Assembly: GCA_963678855.1 (NCBI GenBank)
Contig: OY787448.1
Coordinates: 806,001-870,000, forward strand
Length of the DNA: 64,000 nt
Direction: 5' to 3'
From: F22 sp963678855
GTDB taxonomy: Bacteria; Bacteroidota; Bacteroidia; Bacteroidales; Bacteroidaceae
Shown here piece after piece: positions 6,780 to 14,477 of the stretch. Each line of letters starts with the position of its first letter. The stretch's first letter is position 1. The notes beneath the pieces are model-generated. The model made no database searches. It worked only from the letters and a program-made list of their open reading frames with translations, and had not been told where the DNA came from. Both the position numbers and the translations under genes were made by a program.

Positions 6780-8846
6780 CTACCAATTGATAGTATAACT
6801 TACTCCTGCTTTCATCCAGCGACCTGGTTGAGGAATATTACCTAGGTCTATCACATCGACATCGAAGATATTAGATGCTTCACCAAAGAGTGTCAAGTTC
6901 TTCCAAGCATATTGCAGCTTGATATCAAAGACACCGTAAGGCTTGTAGTCGACTAGATTGCCAGTAGACTCATGGGTGTCCATATCGTAGGCGATATATT
7001 GGCCCATGCGTTCTTGGAAACGGTACGCGATATTACCTGTCAAACCTGGCATAAAGGTCATGCCTACATTGGCAACCACTTTATGGCGTAGGTACTGCAA
7101 CGCATAGTTGCTCTTATAGATAGGTGTATCGTCATGACGTTTTTGGTGGATATAACTATAGCCTAGTTTGAAAGTCTTAAACAGACGTTGGTTAGGCATC
7201 AACTCCTGTAGACGGGTTGTGGTATTGACAGAGACACCCATATTGTCTAGCTCAAAGTTGGCTGAGTGGAAAGCGTCATCTGCTGAGTACATCACCCAGT
7301 CGATCATATCCTTGCCCTTGTTGTAAAAGGCATCGGCACGAGCAGTAAATAGATAGCTACGGTATTCAGCACCAACTGTGAAAGCTTCTGTCTTCTCTGG
7401 TTTCAAACCGACATTACCTTCCGAGGTCGGACTCTTATAGTACAAGTCGATAAACGTAGGCATACGTAGCGCCTTGTTCCATGAAGCAAATAAACGCCAC
7501 TTGTTTGTAGGACGGTAACTGATATCTACACCTGGGTAGAAATCAAGACCATTATCCAAAGCAGAATTGTTATTGCCCATCACTCCAAGCGAGATAGTTG
7601 CTTTGTCCAAGATTATATTATGCTCCAAGAAGAAACTATAATTACGACGGAAGTCGCGCTTCTTATAGTGTGCATCTTCTCCAGGCACTTTCTTGTACTC
7701 ATTTTCGTCTAGTGGTTTCCCAAGAGAGGTACTGTAGATTTCTTCCCAACGGATTTCGTAGCCTGCGGATGTTTTCCCTAGAGAAGTTTCCATAAAGGCG
7801 TTGAGTCCGTGATTGAAGACATCTAGTCGGTGAAAGTTTTGGTATGCCGCAGGATTGTTGCGCATCAACACGTAGTGGTCGTTGGTACGCTGGAAAGAGA
7901 AACTAGGGGCTAGCTTAATAAAGCCCTTGTTGGTCTTTGCCTTGGCTGAGGCATAGTACTGACGCGTTTCTTCAAACTGGTTGGCATACTTGGCAGAATA
8001 GAATGTGTTGGCACCGTAATCTTGCGATGAGACACCTGTCTGCCAATCGGCATCGAACCATTCGTTTTGATGACGTCCTTGATAGTACAACTTGCGTTGC
8101 TGGAAGTCACTGTTGTCTACTGCTCCGTCAGAACGCCCATAGCTAGTACTTGCTTGATGCTGGGTATTCTTACCTGCGTGGCTTACTGAGACACCTGTCT
8201 TAAACAGGCCATGTTCTCCTCCAAGGACACGAAGCGTCGCCCCACTCTGCTTGGCAGGTCGGGTTACGATGTTGATAGCTCCAGAAAAAGCGGATGTACC
8301 AAAAAGACGGGCAGCTGGGCCTTCGAGCACTTCGATGCGCTCTACATCTTCCATGGCAACAGGGAAATCGGCACTTAAGTGCCCAGTCATTGCGTTGGTG
8401 ACATTAATCCCATTAAGTAAGATAGTGACTTGGTCAAACGTACCTCCACGCAAGGAGATATCTGTTTGGACTCCAAAGGCACCCCGCTGGCGTACATCTA
8501 CCCCCACGGCATACTTTAATAGGTCATTAATACTTTGCACCGCCGCAGCCTGAATGTCTAGACGCGACAGCACGGTAACCGGTCGAGCAGCCTGAAGCTC
8601 CTGTAGTGGAGCACGACTCGCTGTGACCTCAATCTCTTCCAGTGCGTATTGTTGCATCTTTTGCAATTCTACTTTTTCTTGCGCTTGTACATCTAGTACT
8701 AGGCCCAAGCTTAGAGTAGTTGCAGAAAGCACGCCGATAGAAATCTCGCGCTTGATGCTACGGAACACGGCAAAAGATCGGTAGTCAAATTGTCTCCATC
8801 GAGTACAACTTTGACGGCACTGATTGTGCTGGTCTTGCTTGTTCAT
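6780..8846 (-). CDS. TonB-dependent outer membrane receptor, BtuB-like
   Basis: A 688-residue outer-membrane receptor. A plug domain (about 66-190) starts with EEIEVTASRAP and includes LRGGTFDQVTILLNGI and VERIEVLEGPAARLFG; a beta-barrel follows and ends GVSYTINW with a C-terminal aromatic residue. The N-terminus is unusual: about 35 residues precede the hydrophobic core ISIGVLSATTLSLGLVL, with likely cleavage after VQA at residue 55. The promoter 38 nt upstream supports the long start. Layout resembles cobalamin/BtuB-type receptors, but no cobalamin riboswitch fits in the short leader. The bioB neighbour raises biotin as a substrate; that is inference only. Confidence 0.88.
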   Translation of the reverse strand: MNKQDQHNQCRQSCTRWRQFDYRSFAVFRSIKREISIGVLSATTLSLGLVLDVQAQEKVELQKMQQYALEEIEVTASRAPLQELQAARPVTVLSRLDIQAAAVQSINDLLKYAVGVDVRQRGAFGVQTDISLRGGTFDQVTILLNGINVTNAMTGHLSADFPVAMEDVERIEVLEGPAARLFGTSAFSGAINIVTRPAKQSGATLRVLGGEHGLFKTGVSVSHAGKNTQHQASTSYGRSDGAVDNSDFQQRKLYYQGRHQNEWFDADWQTGVSSQDYGANTFYSAKYANQFEETRQYYASAKAKTNKGFIKLAPSFSFQRTNDHYVLMRNNPAAYQNFHRLDVFNHGLNAFMETSLGKTSAGYEIRWEEIYSTSLGKPLDENEYKKVPGEDAHYKKRDFRRNYSFFLEHNIILDKATISLGVMGNNNSALDNGLDFYPGVDISYRPTNKWRLFASWNKALRMPTFIDLYYKSPTSEGNVGLKPEKTEAFTVGAEYRSYLFTARADAFYNKGKDMIDWVMYSADDAFHSANFELDNMGVSVNTTTRLQELMPNQRLFKTFKLGYSYIHQKRHDDTPIYKSNYALQYLRHKVVANVGMTFMPGLTGNIAYRFQERMGQYIAYDMDTHESTGNLVDYKPYGVFDIKLQYAWKNLTLFGEASNIFDVDVIDLGNIPQPGRWMKAGVSYTINW

Positions 8847-8883
8847 TGTAAATAATAATTTAATTAATTCTCTAAAAGCGAGG

Positions 8884-8913
8884 CAAAGGTAGTCTTTTTA
8901 TTCGATATACAAA
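8884..8913 (-). promoter_or_regulatory. Promoter of the TonB-dependent receptor gene
   Basis: On the minus strand TTTG (8913-8910) is followed after 18 nt by TACCTTTG (8891-8884), a textbook Bacteroidota promoter. The start site near 8880 gives a leader of about 33 nt, too short for a riboswitch. Confidence 0.8.
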
Positions 8914-8977
8914 ATATTTATTTGTAATACGAAACAGGATAATACATGAAATATGTAACCAAAAAGAGAGTTTCAAC

Positions 8978-9024
8978 TTCCTATCTATAAAAAAAACATC
9001 ACTTTAATGAAAGAAAGATAGGAA
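8978..9024. repeat. Inverted repeat upstream of the aromatic operon promoter
   Basis: TTCCTATCT (8978-8986) and AGATAGGAA (9016-9024) form a 9-bp inverted repeat with a 29-bp spacer ending 4 nt before the -33 element at 9029. It could be a split operator. The rest of 8914-9028 is AT-rich with no gene. Confidence 0.35.
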
Positions 9025-9028
9025 AAAG

Positions 9029-9058
9029 CTTGTATTTCAAATAAAAGTATTACCTTTG
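9029..9058 (+). promoter_or_regulatory. Promoter of the aromatic amino acid operon
   Basis: CTTG at 9029-9032 and, after 18 nt, TACCTTTG at 9051-9058 form a good Bacteroidota promoter. Transcription would start near 9063, about 230 nt before the first structural gene, leaving room for the leader peptide and attenuator. Confidence 0.8.
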
Positions 9059-9105
9059 CCATCAAGTTAGTAACAGAATCGCAGATTCGACTAAAGAGAA
9101 ACATC

Positions 9106-9171
9106 ATGGTACAACCTACTGGTTATTTTTATTACCGATTTTTTAGCTTCTACTTTTTTACAAAAGAGTAG
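9106..9171 (+). CDS. Aromatic attenuator leader peptide (21 aa)
   Basis: A short reading frame ATG to TAG encoding 21 residues, of which ten are aromatic (Phe at 8, 12, 13, 15, 17, 18; Tyr at 7, 9, 10, 16), including the run GYFYYRFFSFYFF. It lies between the operon promoter and an intrinsic terminator directly before the prephenate dehydratase gene. In enterobacterial pheA and pheST such peptides sense charged tRNA-Phe: a stalled ribosome changes RNA folding and prevents termination. Here both Phe and Tyr codons are packed, matching an operon that makes both amino acids. It is too short for gene callers; the assignment rests on position and composition. Confidence 0.82.
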   Translation: MVQPTGYFYYRFFSFYFFTKE

Positions 9172-9264
9172 GCGGGAGATTGTATGCCATGAACGAATAA
9201 GACATATACATCAAATAAGATAAAGAGAACATCCCGCACCTCATTGAGTGTGGGATGTTTTTTT
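9150..9264 (+). promoter_or_regulatory. Attenuator of the aromatic operon (alternative hairpins)
   Basis: Segment 1 (CTACT, 9150-9154, extended by U-A pairs) pairs with segment 2 (AGTAG, 9167-9171) inside the end of the leader frame. Segment 2 continues into AGGCGGGA (9170-9177), whose GCGGGA is complementary to TCCCGC (9232-9237). That TCCCGC is also the 5' arm of the terminator, AACATCCCGCAC (9228-9239) with GTGTGGGATGTT (9248-9259), followed by a run of Ts to 9264. The 1:2, 2:3 and 3:4 pairings therefore exclude one another. A ribosome stalled on Phe/Tyr codons would disrupt 1:2, allow 2:3 and permit read-through. Confidence 0.8.
9228..9264 (+). terminator. Attenuator terminator before pheA
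   Basis: A 12-bp stem with one G-U pair (9228-9239 with 9248-9259), an 8-nt loop and a T-tract. It ends 29 nt before the prephenate dehydratase ATG, so it can only act as a conditional terminator of this operon. Confidence 0.88.
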
Positions 9265-9293
9265 GTATCTATATTAATAGGATATTAGAAGCA

Positions 9294-10157
9294 ATGAAAC
9301 AAATCGCTATTCAGGGAGCCCTAGGCTCTTACCACGACATCGCCGCGCACCAGTACTTTGAGAACGAAGCACTTGATTTGGTGTGCTGTGATTCCTTTGA
9401 TGAGTTATTTGATAAGATGAAGCATGATAAAACTCTATTAGGACTAGTAGCTATAGAGAACACCATTGCAGGTAGTCTTCTTCACAACAATGACTTGCTC
9501 AGATTTAGCAATACGCGCATCGTGGGGGAGCACAAATTGCATATCTCTCATAGTTTAGCCGCACTTCCTGGTACTAAACTTGAAGATATTGAAGAAATTC
9601 ACTCTCACCCTATTGCCTTGCAGCAATGTCGTGAGTTCTTCCAAAAGCTTCCTAACACGAAGATTGTAGAATCGGAAGATACGGCCTTGAGTGCGAAAGT
9701 GATTAAAGACCATGGTGCAAAGAATCGTGCAGCTGTTTGTTCGGCGTATGCAGCAGAACTGTACGGACTGGAAGTCTTGCAGCAAGGGATTGAAACAAAT
9801 AAAGCGAACTATACGCGTTTCTTGGTGATTGCCGACAAGCAAAAGGCGGCACAGATTATTCAAGAATCGCATCCGAATAAAGCAAATATTGTCTTTACGC
9901 TTCCTCACGAAGAGGGGAGCCTATCGCAAGTACTCTCGTTGTTGTCTTTTTATAAGAACAACTTGACAAAGATTCAGTCACTTCCTGTACAAGGAGAAGA
10001 GTGGCGATATCAATTTTATGTCGATTTGACTTTCGACGATATCAGCCGCTATCACCAATCACTAACTGCGGTGATGCCGCTTACTAAGGAGTTGAAAGTA
10101 CTGGGTGAATATGAAGCCTCTACAGAAAGTGGTTCATACCAAGATGTGAAAAAGTAA
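9294..10157 (+). CDS. pheA: Prephenate dehydratase
   Basis: Converts prephenate to phenylpyruvate for phenylalanine synthesis. The 287-residue protein has a catalytic dehydratase domain (1-180) with the TRF motif at 174-176 and a C-terminal ACT domain (about 197-275). The ACT motif usually written ESRP reads QSLP here; the GALxxxL region reads EGSLSQVL, so the Phe-feedback site may be altered. The start MKQIAIQGALGSYHD was chosen because an upstream in-frame ATG lies inside the terminator arm. First structural gene of the attenuated operon; the aminotransferase follows after 28 nt. It has no chorismate mutase domain; that activity is fused to the DAHP synthase two genes on. Confidence 0.95.
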   Translation: MKQIAIQGALGSYHDIAAHQYFENEALDLVCCDSFDELFDKMKHDKTLLGLVAIENTIAGSLLHNNDLLRFSNTRIVGEHKLHISHSLAALPGTKLEDIEEIHSHPIALQQCREFFQKLPNTKIVESEDTALSAKVIKDHGAKNRAAVCSAYAAELYGLEVLQQGIETNKANYTRFLVIADKQKAAQIIQESHPNKANIVFTLPHEEGSLSQVLSLLSFYKNNLTKIQSLPVQGEEWRYQFYVDLTFDDISRYHQSLTAVMPLTKELKVLGEYEASTESGSYQDVKK

Positions 10158-10185
10158 AGACTGCAAACTAGAACAAATAAGAGAT

Positions 10186-11364
10186 ATGGAGATGAATCCT
10201 AATAATCCGTACAAATCGGCCGACCGATTGGGAGGCGTCAAAGAATATTATTTCTCTAGAAAGCTGAGAGAAATTGCTGAAATGCGGGCTGCAGGACGCG
10301 ATATCATCAGCTTGGGAATCGGTAGTCCCGATCTTCCACCTAGTGAATCGACTATAGAGACGCTGGCTACCGAAGCAGCTAAAACTCAGATGCATGGATA
10401 CCAAAGTTATGTGGGTATGCCTGCACTAAGAGAAAAGATGGCTAGCTGGTACGACCGCACATATGGTGTCAAGCTTGATCCAAAAACAGAGGTACAACCG
10501 TTGATGGGTTCTAAAGAAGGTATCTTGCATGTGACATTGGCTTTTGTCAATCCTGGAGATACGGTATTGGTGCCCAACCCTGGTTATCCAACGTATACTT
10601 CTTTGAGCAACCTACTTGGTGCTAAGATAGCCTACTACGATCTAGACGAAGATCATGGCTGGATGCCTGATTTTGATGCGCTAGAGCGTATGGACCTAAG
10701 CAAGGTAAAGCTTATGTGGGTCAACTATCCACATATGCCGACGGGCACGCCTGCTACGATGGAGCTTTTCGAAAAGCTTGTGGCCTTTGCTAAGAAGCAC
10801 GAAATTGTGCTGGTGCATGACAATCCATATAGCCTCATCCTAAACGATAACCCGCTGAGCATATTAAGTGTGGAAGGCGCCAAAGATTGCTGTATCGAGT
10901 TCAACTCGATGAGCAAAAGCCACAATATGGCTGGATGGCGTATCGGGATGTTGGCTAGTAACCCACAATTTGTGCAATGGATTGTTCAAGTCATTAGTAA
11001 TATCAATAGCGGGATGTTTGCTCCACTACAATTGGCTGCAGCTAGTGCACTAGATAATGAGACGTCATGGCACGAAGCGAATAACGAGACGTATCGCAAA
11101 CGTCGCAAAGTGGCTGAAGAGATTATGACTTTGCTCGACTGTACTTTCCGCCCTGAGCAAGTGGGTATGTTCTTATGGGGACGCATCCCTGACCACTACA
11201 ACGATGTGGAAGAGCTCACGGAAAAGGTATTGCATGAGGCGGAAGTCTTTATCACACCTGGCTTTATCTTTGGTAGCAATGGAGCACGCTATGTGCGCAT
11301 CTCTTTATGCTGTCCTGAAGACAAACTTGAAGAAGCCAAACAACGTATAGCAAACAAACTTTGA
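10186..11364 (+). CDS. Class I/II PLP-dependent aminotransferase, probably aromatic
   Basis: A 392-residue fold-type I aminotransferase. The PLP lysine is K244 in NSMSKSHNMAGWRIG; N180 in NYPHMPTG, D212 in VHDNPY and the C-terminal YVRISLC arginine are in place. Its position between prephenate dehydratase and the DAHP synthase fusion, under a Phe/Tyr attenuator, implies transamination of phenylpyruvate and hydroxyphenylpyruvate (or prephenate) with glutamate. Sequence alone also resembles LL-diaminopimelate aminotransferase-like enzymes, so specificity is inferred from context. An internal ATG at 10192 is an alternative start. Confidence 0.88.
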   Translation: MEMNPNNPYKSADRLGGVKEYYFSRKLREIAEMRAAGRDIISLGIGSPDLPPSESTIETLATEAAKTQMHGYQSYVGMPALREKMASWYDRTYGVKLDPKTEVQPLMGSKEGILHVTLAFVNPGDTVLVPNPGYPTYTSLSNLLGAKIAYYDLDEDHGWMPDFDALERMDLSKVKLMWVNYPHMPTGTPATMELFEKLVAFAKKHEIVLVHDNPYSLILNDNPLSILSVEGAKDCCIEFNSMSKSHNMAGWRIGMLASNPQFVQWIVQVISNINSGMFAPLQLAAASALDNETSWHEANNETYRKRRKVAEEIMTLLDCTFRPEQVGMFLWGRIPDHYNDVEELTEKVLHEAEVFITPGFIFGSNGARYVRISLCCPEDKLEEAKQRIANKL

Positions 11365-11407
11365 GAAACAAACCATAGCATATAAAAACTTTTAAGATAG
11401 TAAAAAG

Positions 11408-12475
11408 ATGGAATTAGAATCAATCTTACTTCCTGGAGTCGAAGACAAACGTCCAATTGTCATTTCAGGACCATGTAGTGCAGAGACAGAAGAACAAGTG
11501 ATGACTACAGCCAAACTACTTGCTGCCAGTGGTCAAAAAATCTTTAGAGCGGGTATTTGGAAGCCACGCACGAAACCAGGTGGTTTCGAAGGTGTGGGTG
11601 CCGAAGGACTTGAGTGGCTAAAGAAAGTAAAAGAAGAAACGGGCATGTATGTATCTACTGAGGTGGCTACTGCTAAGCACGTAGAGCTTGCTCTAGAAGC
11701 TGGTATTGATATCCTTTGGGTGGGTGCTCGTACATCGGCTAACCCATTTGCAGTACAAGAGATTGCTGATGCACTAGAAGCTGCAAAAGTCGATATTCCT
11801 GTGCTTGTAAAGAATCCGGTAAACCCAGACTTAGAACTATGGATTGGGGCTATCCAACGTATCTACAATGCAGGTATTACGAAAATTGGGGCTATCCACC
11901 GTGGATTTAGTAGCTACGACAAGAAGCTGTACCGTAACCTTCCACAATGGCACATTCCAATTGAATTGCGCCGTCGTATTCCTAACTTGCCTATTATCTG
12001 TGACCCTAGTCATATCGGTGGTCGCCGAGAGCTAATCGCTCCACTTTGTCAGCAAGCAATGGACTTGAACTTCGATGGCCTTCTTGTAGAGAGTCACTAC
12101 AACCCAGATCAAGCTTGGAGTGATGCATCTCAACAAGTAACTCCTGATGTACTTGATTATATCTTGAACTTACTTGTCATTCGTCACGAAACTCAATCTA
12201 CTGAGAGTCTAGCAGAATTGCGTAAGCAAATCGATGAGCTAGATACAAGTCTTATCGAACTGTTATCTAAGCGTATGCGTGTATCTCGTGAGATTGGTAC
12301 ATATAAGAAAGAACATGATATCACGATTCTTCAATCAGGACGTTACCGTGAGATTCTTGTTAAGCGTGGTGCTCAAGCTGCACTCTGCGGCCTAAACGGC
12401 GATTTTATAACGCAAGTATTCGAGTCTATCCACGAAGAAAGTGTGCGTCAGCAAATGGAAATTATCAATAAGTAA
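11408..12475 (+). CDS. Bifunctional DAHP synthase / chorismate mutase
   Basis: A 355-residue fusion. Residues 1-260 are a type I-beta DAHP synthase that condenses phosphoenolpyruvate with erythrose 4-phosphate, shown by GPCSAE (21-26), KPRTKP (52-57), GAIHRGF and CDPSHIGG. Residues 265-350 are an AroQ-type chorismate mutase starting LAELRKQIDELDTSLIELLSKRM, which makes prephenate. The first step of the shikimate pathway and the branch step toward Phe/Tyr are thus on one polypeptide, inside the operon that uses prephenate. In such fusions the mutase domain often confers feedback control of the synthase. Gaps to its neighbours are 43 and 18 nt. Confidence 0.95.
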   Translation: MELESILLPGVEDKRPIVISGPCSAETEEQVMTTAKLLAASGQKIFRAGIWKPRTKPGGFEGVGAEGLEWLKKVKEETGMYVSTEVATAKHVELALEAGIDILWVGARTSANPFAVQEIADALEAAKVDIPVLVKNPVNPDLELWIGAIQRIYNAGITKIGAIHRGFSSYDKKLYRNLPQWHIPIELRRRIPNLPIICDPSHIGGRRELIAPLCQQAMDLNFDGLLVESHYNPDQAWSDASQQVTPDVLDYILNLLVIRHETQSTESLAELRKQIDELDTSLIELLSKRMRVSREIGTYKKEHDITILQSGRYREILVKRGAQAALCGLNGDFITQVFESIHEESVRQQMEIINK

Positions 12476-12493
12476 GTATTGAATAGACCTATT

Positions 12494-13264
12494 ATGAAAA
12501 TATTGATTCTTGGGGCCGGCAAAATGGGCGCCTTCTTCTGCGATGTCCTTAGTGACAAGTACGAAGTGGGGGTGTATGATGTCAAACCCAAACGCCTAAA
12601 ATTCTTATTTGGAGCATACCGATTCACGGATCTTGAAGAGATCCGTGAGTTTGCTCCAGATTTGGTGATTAACGCAGCAACGGTCAAGCATACCATTACT
12701 GCTTTCGAAACAGTCTTAGACTATCTACCCAAACAATGTATCATTAGTGATATATCGTCGGTTAAAAACAAATTGCCTGACTTCTATAAAGAATGTGGCT
12801 TCCGTTTTGTATCGACACACCCAATGTTTGGACCTACTTTCGCAAGTCTTAGTGATTTGAGCCAGCAAAATGCGATTATCATTAAGGAAAGTGATCCTAT
12901 GGGGGCTGCTTTCTTCCGTGAAATTTATGATTCTCTAGGTATCAATATCTTCAACTATACGTTCTCAGAGCATGACGAAACGATGGCCTACTCGCTATCT
13001 GTTCCTTTCGTGAGTACTTTTGTCTTTACGGCGATTATGAAAAAGCAGGAGGCTCCAGGTACAACCTTCAAACGCCATATGGATATTGCAAAAGGACTGC
13101 TTAATGAGGATGACTACTTACTTCAGGAGATTCTTTTCAACCCTGAAAGTAGCCAACAAATCGAACAGATACGTACGGAGTTACTGCGTGTTAGAGATAT
13201 TATCAACGACCGAGATAGTGTAGCTATGAAAAGCTATCTTGCGGAACTAAGAGAAAAGCTATAA
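12494..13264 (+). CDS. tyrA: Prephenate dehydrogenase
   Basis: Oxidises prephenate to 4-hydroxyphenylpyruvate for tyrosine synthesis. The 256-residue protein opens with a Rossmann NAD(P) motif GAGKMG (7-12), and STHPMFGPT is the conserved substrate-site segment. There is no ACT or mutase extension. A TTG codon 15 nt upstream also opens the frame, but the ATG at 12494 directly precedes the Rossmann strand and is preferred. It is the last gene of the attenuated operon and ends 11 nt from the convergent yraN gene, with no obvious terminator between them. Confidence 0.93.
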   Translation: MKILILGAGKMGAFFCDVLSDKYEVGVYDVKPKRLKFLFGAYRFTDLEEIREFAPDLVINAATVKHTITAFETVLDYLPKQCIISDISSVKNKLPDFYKECGFRFVSTHPMFGPTFASLSDLSQQNAIIIKESDPMGAAFFREIYDSLGINIFNYTFSEHDETMAYSLSVPFVSTFVFTAIMKKQEAPGTTFKRHMDIAKGLLNEDDYLLQEILFNPESSQQIEQIRTELLRVRDIINDRDSVAMKSYLAELREKL

Positions 13265-13275
13265 CACATTATATA

Positions 13276-13647
13276 TTATAGCAGCATGGGATTGAATGCT
13301 TCGACGACATACGATTCCATGGTATATTGATTGCGTTGCTGATGCACGACTGATGCAATGTCAAAACGTATCCAAGAATCTATTTGGTGCTTTTTGACAT
13401 AAGCATCTGCCGCTTGCATTAAGCGACGCATCTTTTTTCTATCGACTGCCTCCATTGGAGAAGCGACGTAAGATGCTGCACGTGTCTTGACTTCGACAAA
13501 GGCGATGGTATCATCGAGAAAAGCGATGATATCGACTTCATAATGATGATGACGCCAATTCCGCTCAATAATTTCATAACCTCGCTTCTTGAGGTAGTGG
13601 ACCACAAAGTCTTCGCCTGCCTGCCCTACTGTATTGTGTGTTGCCAT
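13276..13647 (-). CDS. yraN: YraN-family (UPF0102) endonuclease-like protein
   Basis: A 123-residue member of the UPF0102 family, a PD-(D/E)XK-like fold of unproven function. The core is HHYEVDIIAFLDDTIAFVEVKTR, with the D and ExK residues expected of a nuclease fold. The start MATHNTVGQAGEDF is fixed by a TACCTTTG box only 4 nt upstream of the ATG; a longer frame would begin upstream of the promoter. The mRNA is therefore probably leaderless. It converges on tyrA. Confidence 0.88.
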   Translation of the reverse strand: MATHNTVGQAGEDFVVHYLKKRGYEIIERNWRHHHYEVDIIAFLDDTIAFVEVKTRAASYVASPMEAVDRKKMRRLMQAADAYVKKHQIDSWIRFDIASVVHQQRNQYTMESYVVEAFNPMLL

Positions 13648-13651
13648 ACCA

Positions 13652-13659
13652 CAAAGGTA
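13652..13659 (-). promoter_or_regulatory. Leaderless promoter of yraN
   Basis: TACCTTTG on the minus strand (13659-13652) is followed by four nucleotides and then the ATG at 13647. Since the -7 box normally lies 4-6 nt from the start site, transcription should begin at or next to the A of ATG. Confidence 0.65.
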
Positions 13660-13730
13660 AGGACTATGCACTAAAACACGCCCTGAAAGTGAGAAAAAGT
13701 TTTAATTTTCTCAGAGACTACCTTATTCTC

Positions 13731-13761
13731 TTGGCCAGTTCAAACAAAGTATGTATCTTTG
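13731..13761 (+). promoter_or_regulatory. Promoter of rplY
   Basis: TTGG at 13731-13734, 19 nt, then TATCTTTG at 13754-13761. The start near 13766 leaves a leader of about 95 nt. Confidence 0.75.
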
Positions 13762-13765
13762 CACC

Positions 13766-13860
13766 GCTTTTGAAGCATCATGGGATGAACTCTCATCCGT
13801 AGTGTGATGGCAAATTAAGCATAGAACTTAATTTATAGTAACACAAAAAGATTTTTAATT
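13766..13860 (+). promoter_or_regulatory. Structured leader of rplY
   Basis: The leader contains a hairpin GGATGA/TCATCC (about 13784-13798), enclosed by CATCA/TGATG. A role as a binding site for ribosomal protein L25 is possible but unproven. Confidence 0.35.
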
Positions 13861-14466
13861 ATGAAATCAATGAACATTGCTGGTACTGCACGTACCATCG
13901 CTGCTCGCTCATCAGAGCAATCTCGCGAACTTAAGGCTATCCGTAACAACGGTGGTGTACCATGTGTATTGTACGGACAGAAGTCTGAACCACTTCACTT
14001 CACAGTTGAACACCGTATTCTTGAGAAGCTTGTCTTCACTCCAGAAATTTTCGAAGTAAAGCTTAACATCGAAGGTAAGGAATATCTTGCTGTAATGAAG
14101 GACTTGCAACTTCACCCAGTAAAAGACTCTATCCTACACGTTGACTTCTACCTAGTAGATCCTGCTAAGCCAATCGTAGTAGAGGTTCCAGTTAAGCTTG
14201 AAGGTCTTGCAGAAGGTGTACGTACTGGTGGTAAGCTTGTACTTCAAATGCGTAAGCTTCGTGTGAAAGCTCTTATCGCTGATGTACCAGAAAAGTTGAC
14301 TATCGACGTAACTCCTCTTGGTCTTGGTAAGACTATGAAGGTGGGCGAACTTAACTTCGGTGAAAAGCTAGAACTTACAAACGCTCAAGAAGCTGTCGTA
14401 TGTGCTGTTAAGTTGACTCGTGCTGCTCGTGGTGCTGCTGCTGCCGCTGCTGCTGCTGGCGAATAG
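13861..14466 (+). CDS. rplY: Ribosomal protein bL25, long (Ctc-type) form
   Basis: Binds 5S rRNA in the 50S subunit. At 201 residues it is the two-domain Ctc-type form rather than the about 95-residue enterobacterial one: an N-terminal 5S-binding domain (1-95, with RNNGGVPCVLYG) and a C-terminal beta domain. The tail is alanine-rich (AARGAAAAAAAAGE), probably disordered. The codons are strongly biased, as expected of a highly expressed gene. pth begins 11 nt downstream, the usual rplY-pth pairing. Confidence 0.95.
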   Translation: MKSMNIAGTARTIAARSSEQSRELKAIRNNGGVPCVLYGQKSEPLHFTVEHRILEKLVFTPEIFEVKLNIEGKEYLAVMKDLQLHPVKDSILHVDFYLVDPAKPIVVEVPVKLEGLAEGVRTGGKLVLQMRKLRVKALIADVPEKLTIDVTPLGLGKTMKVGELNFGEKLELTNAQEAVVCAVKLTRAARGAAAAAAAAGE

Positions 14467-14477
14467 TAAGCAATTAT

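Noticed and set aside
8847..8892. Cobalamin riboswitch upstream of the BtuB-like receptor
   Set aside because: The promoter leaves a leader of only about 33 nt, far too short, and no B12-box sequence is visible.
9255..9293. Longer N-terminus of PheA
   Set aside because: The upstream start is inside the terminator stem and adds residues without family counterpart.
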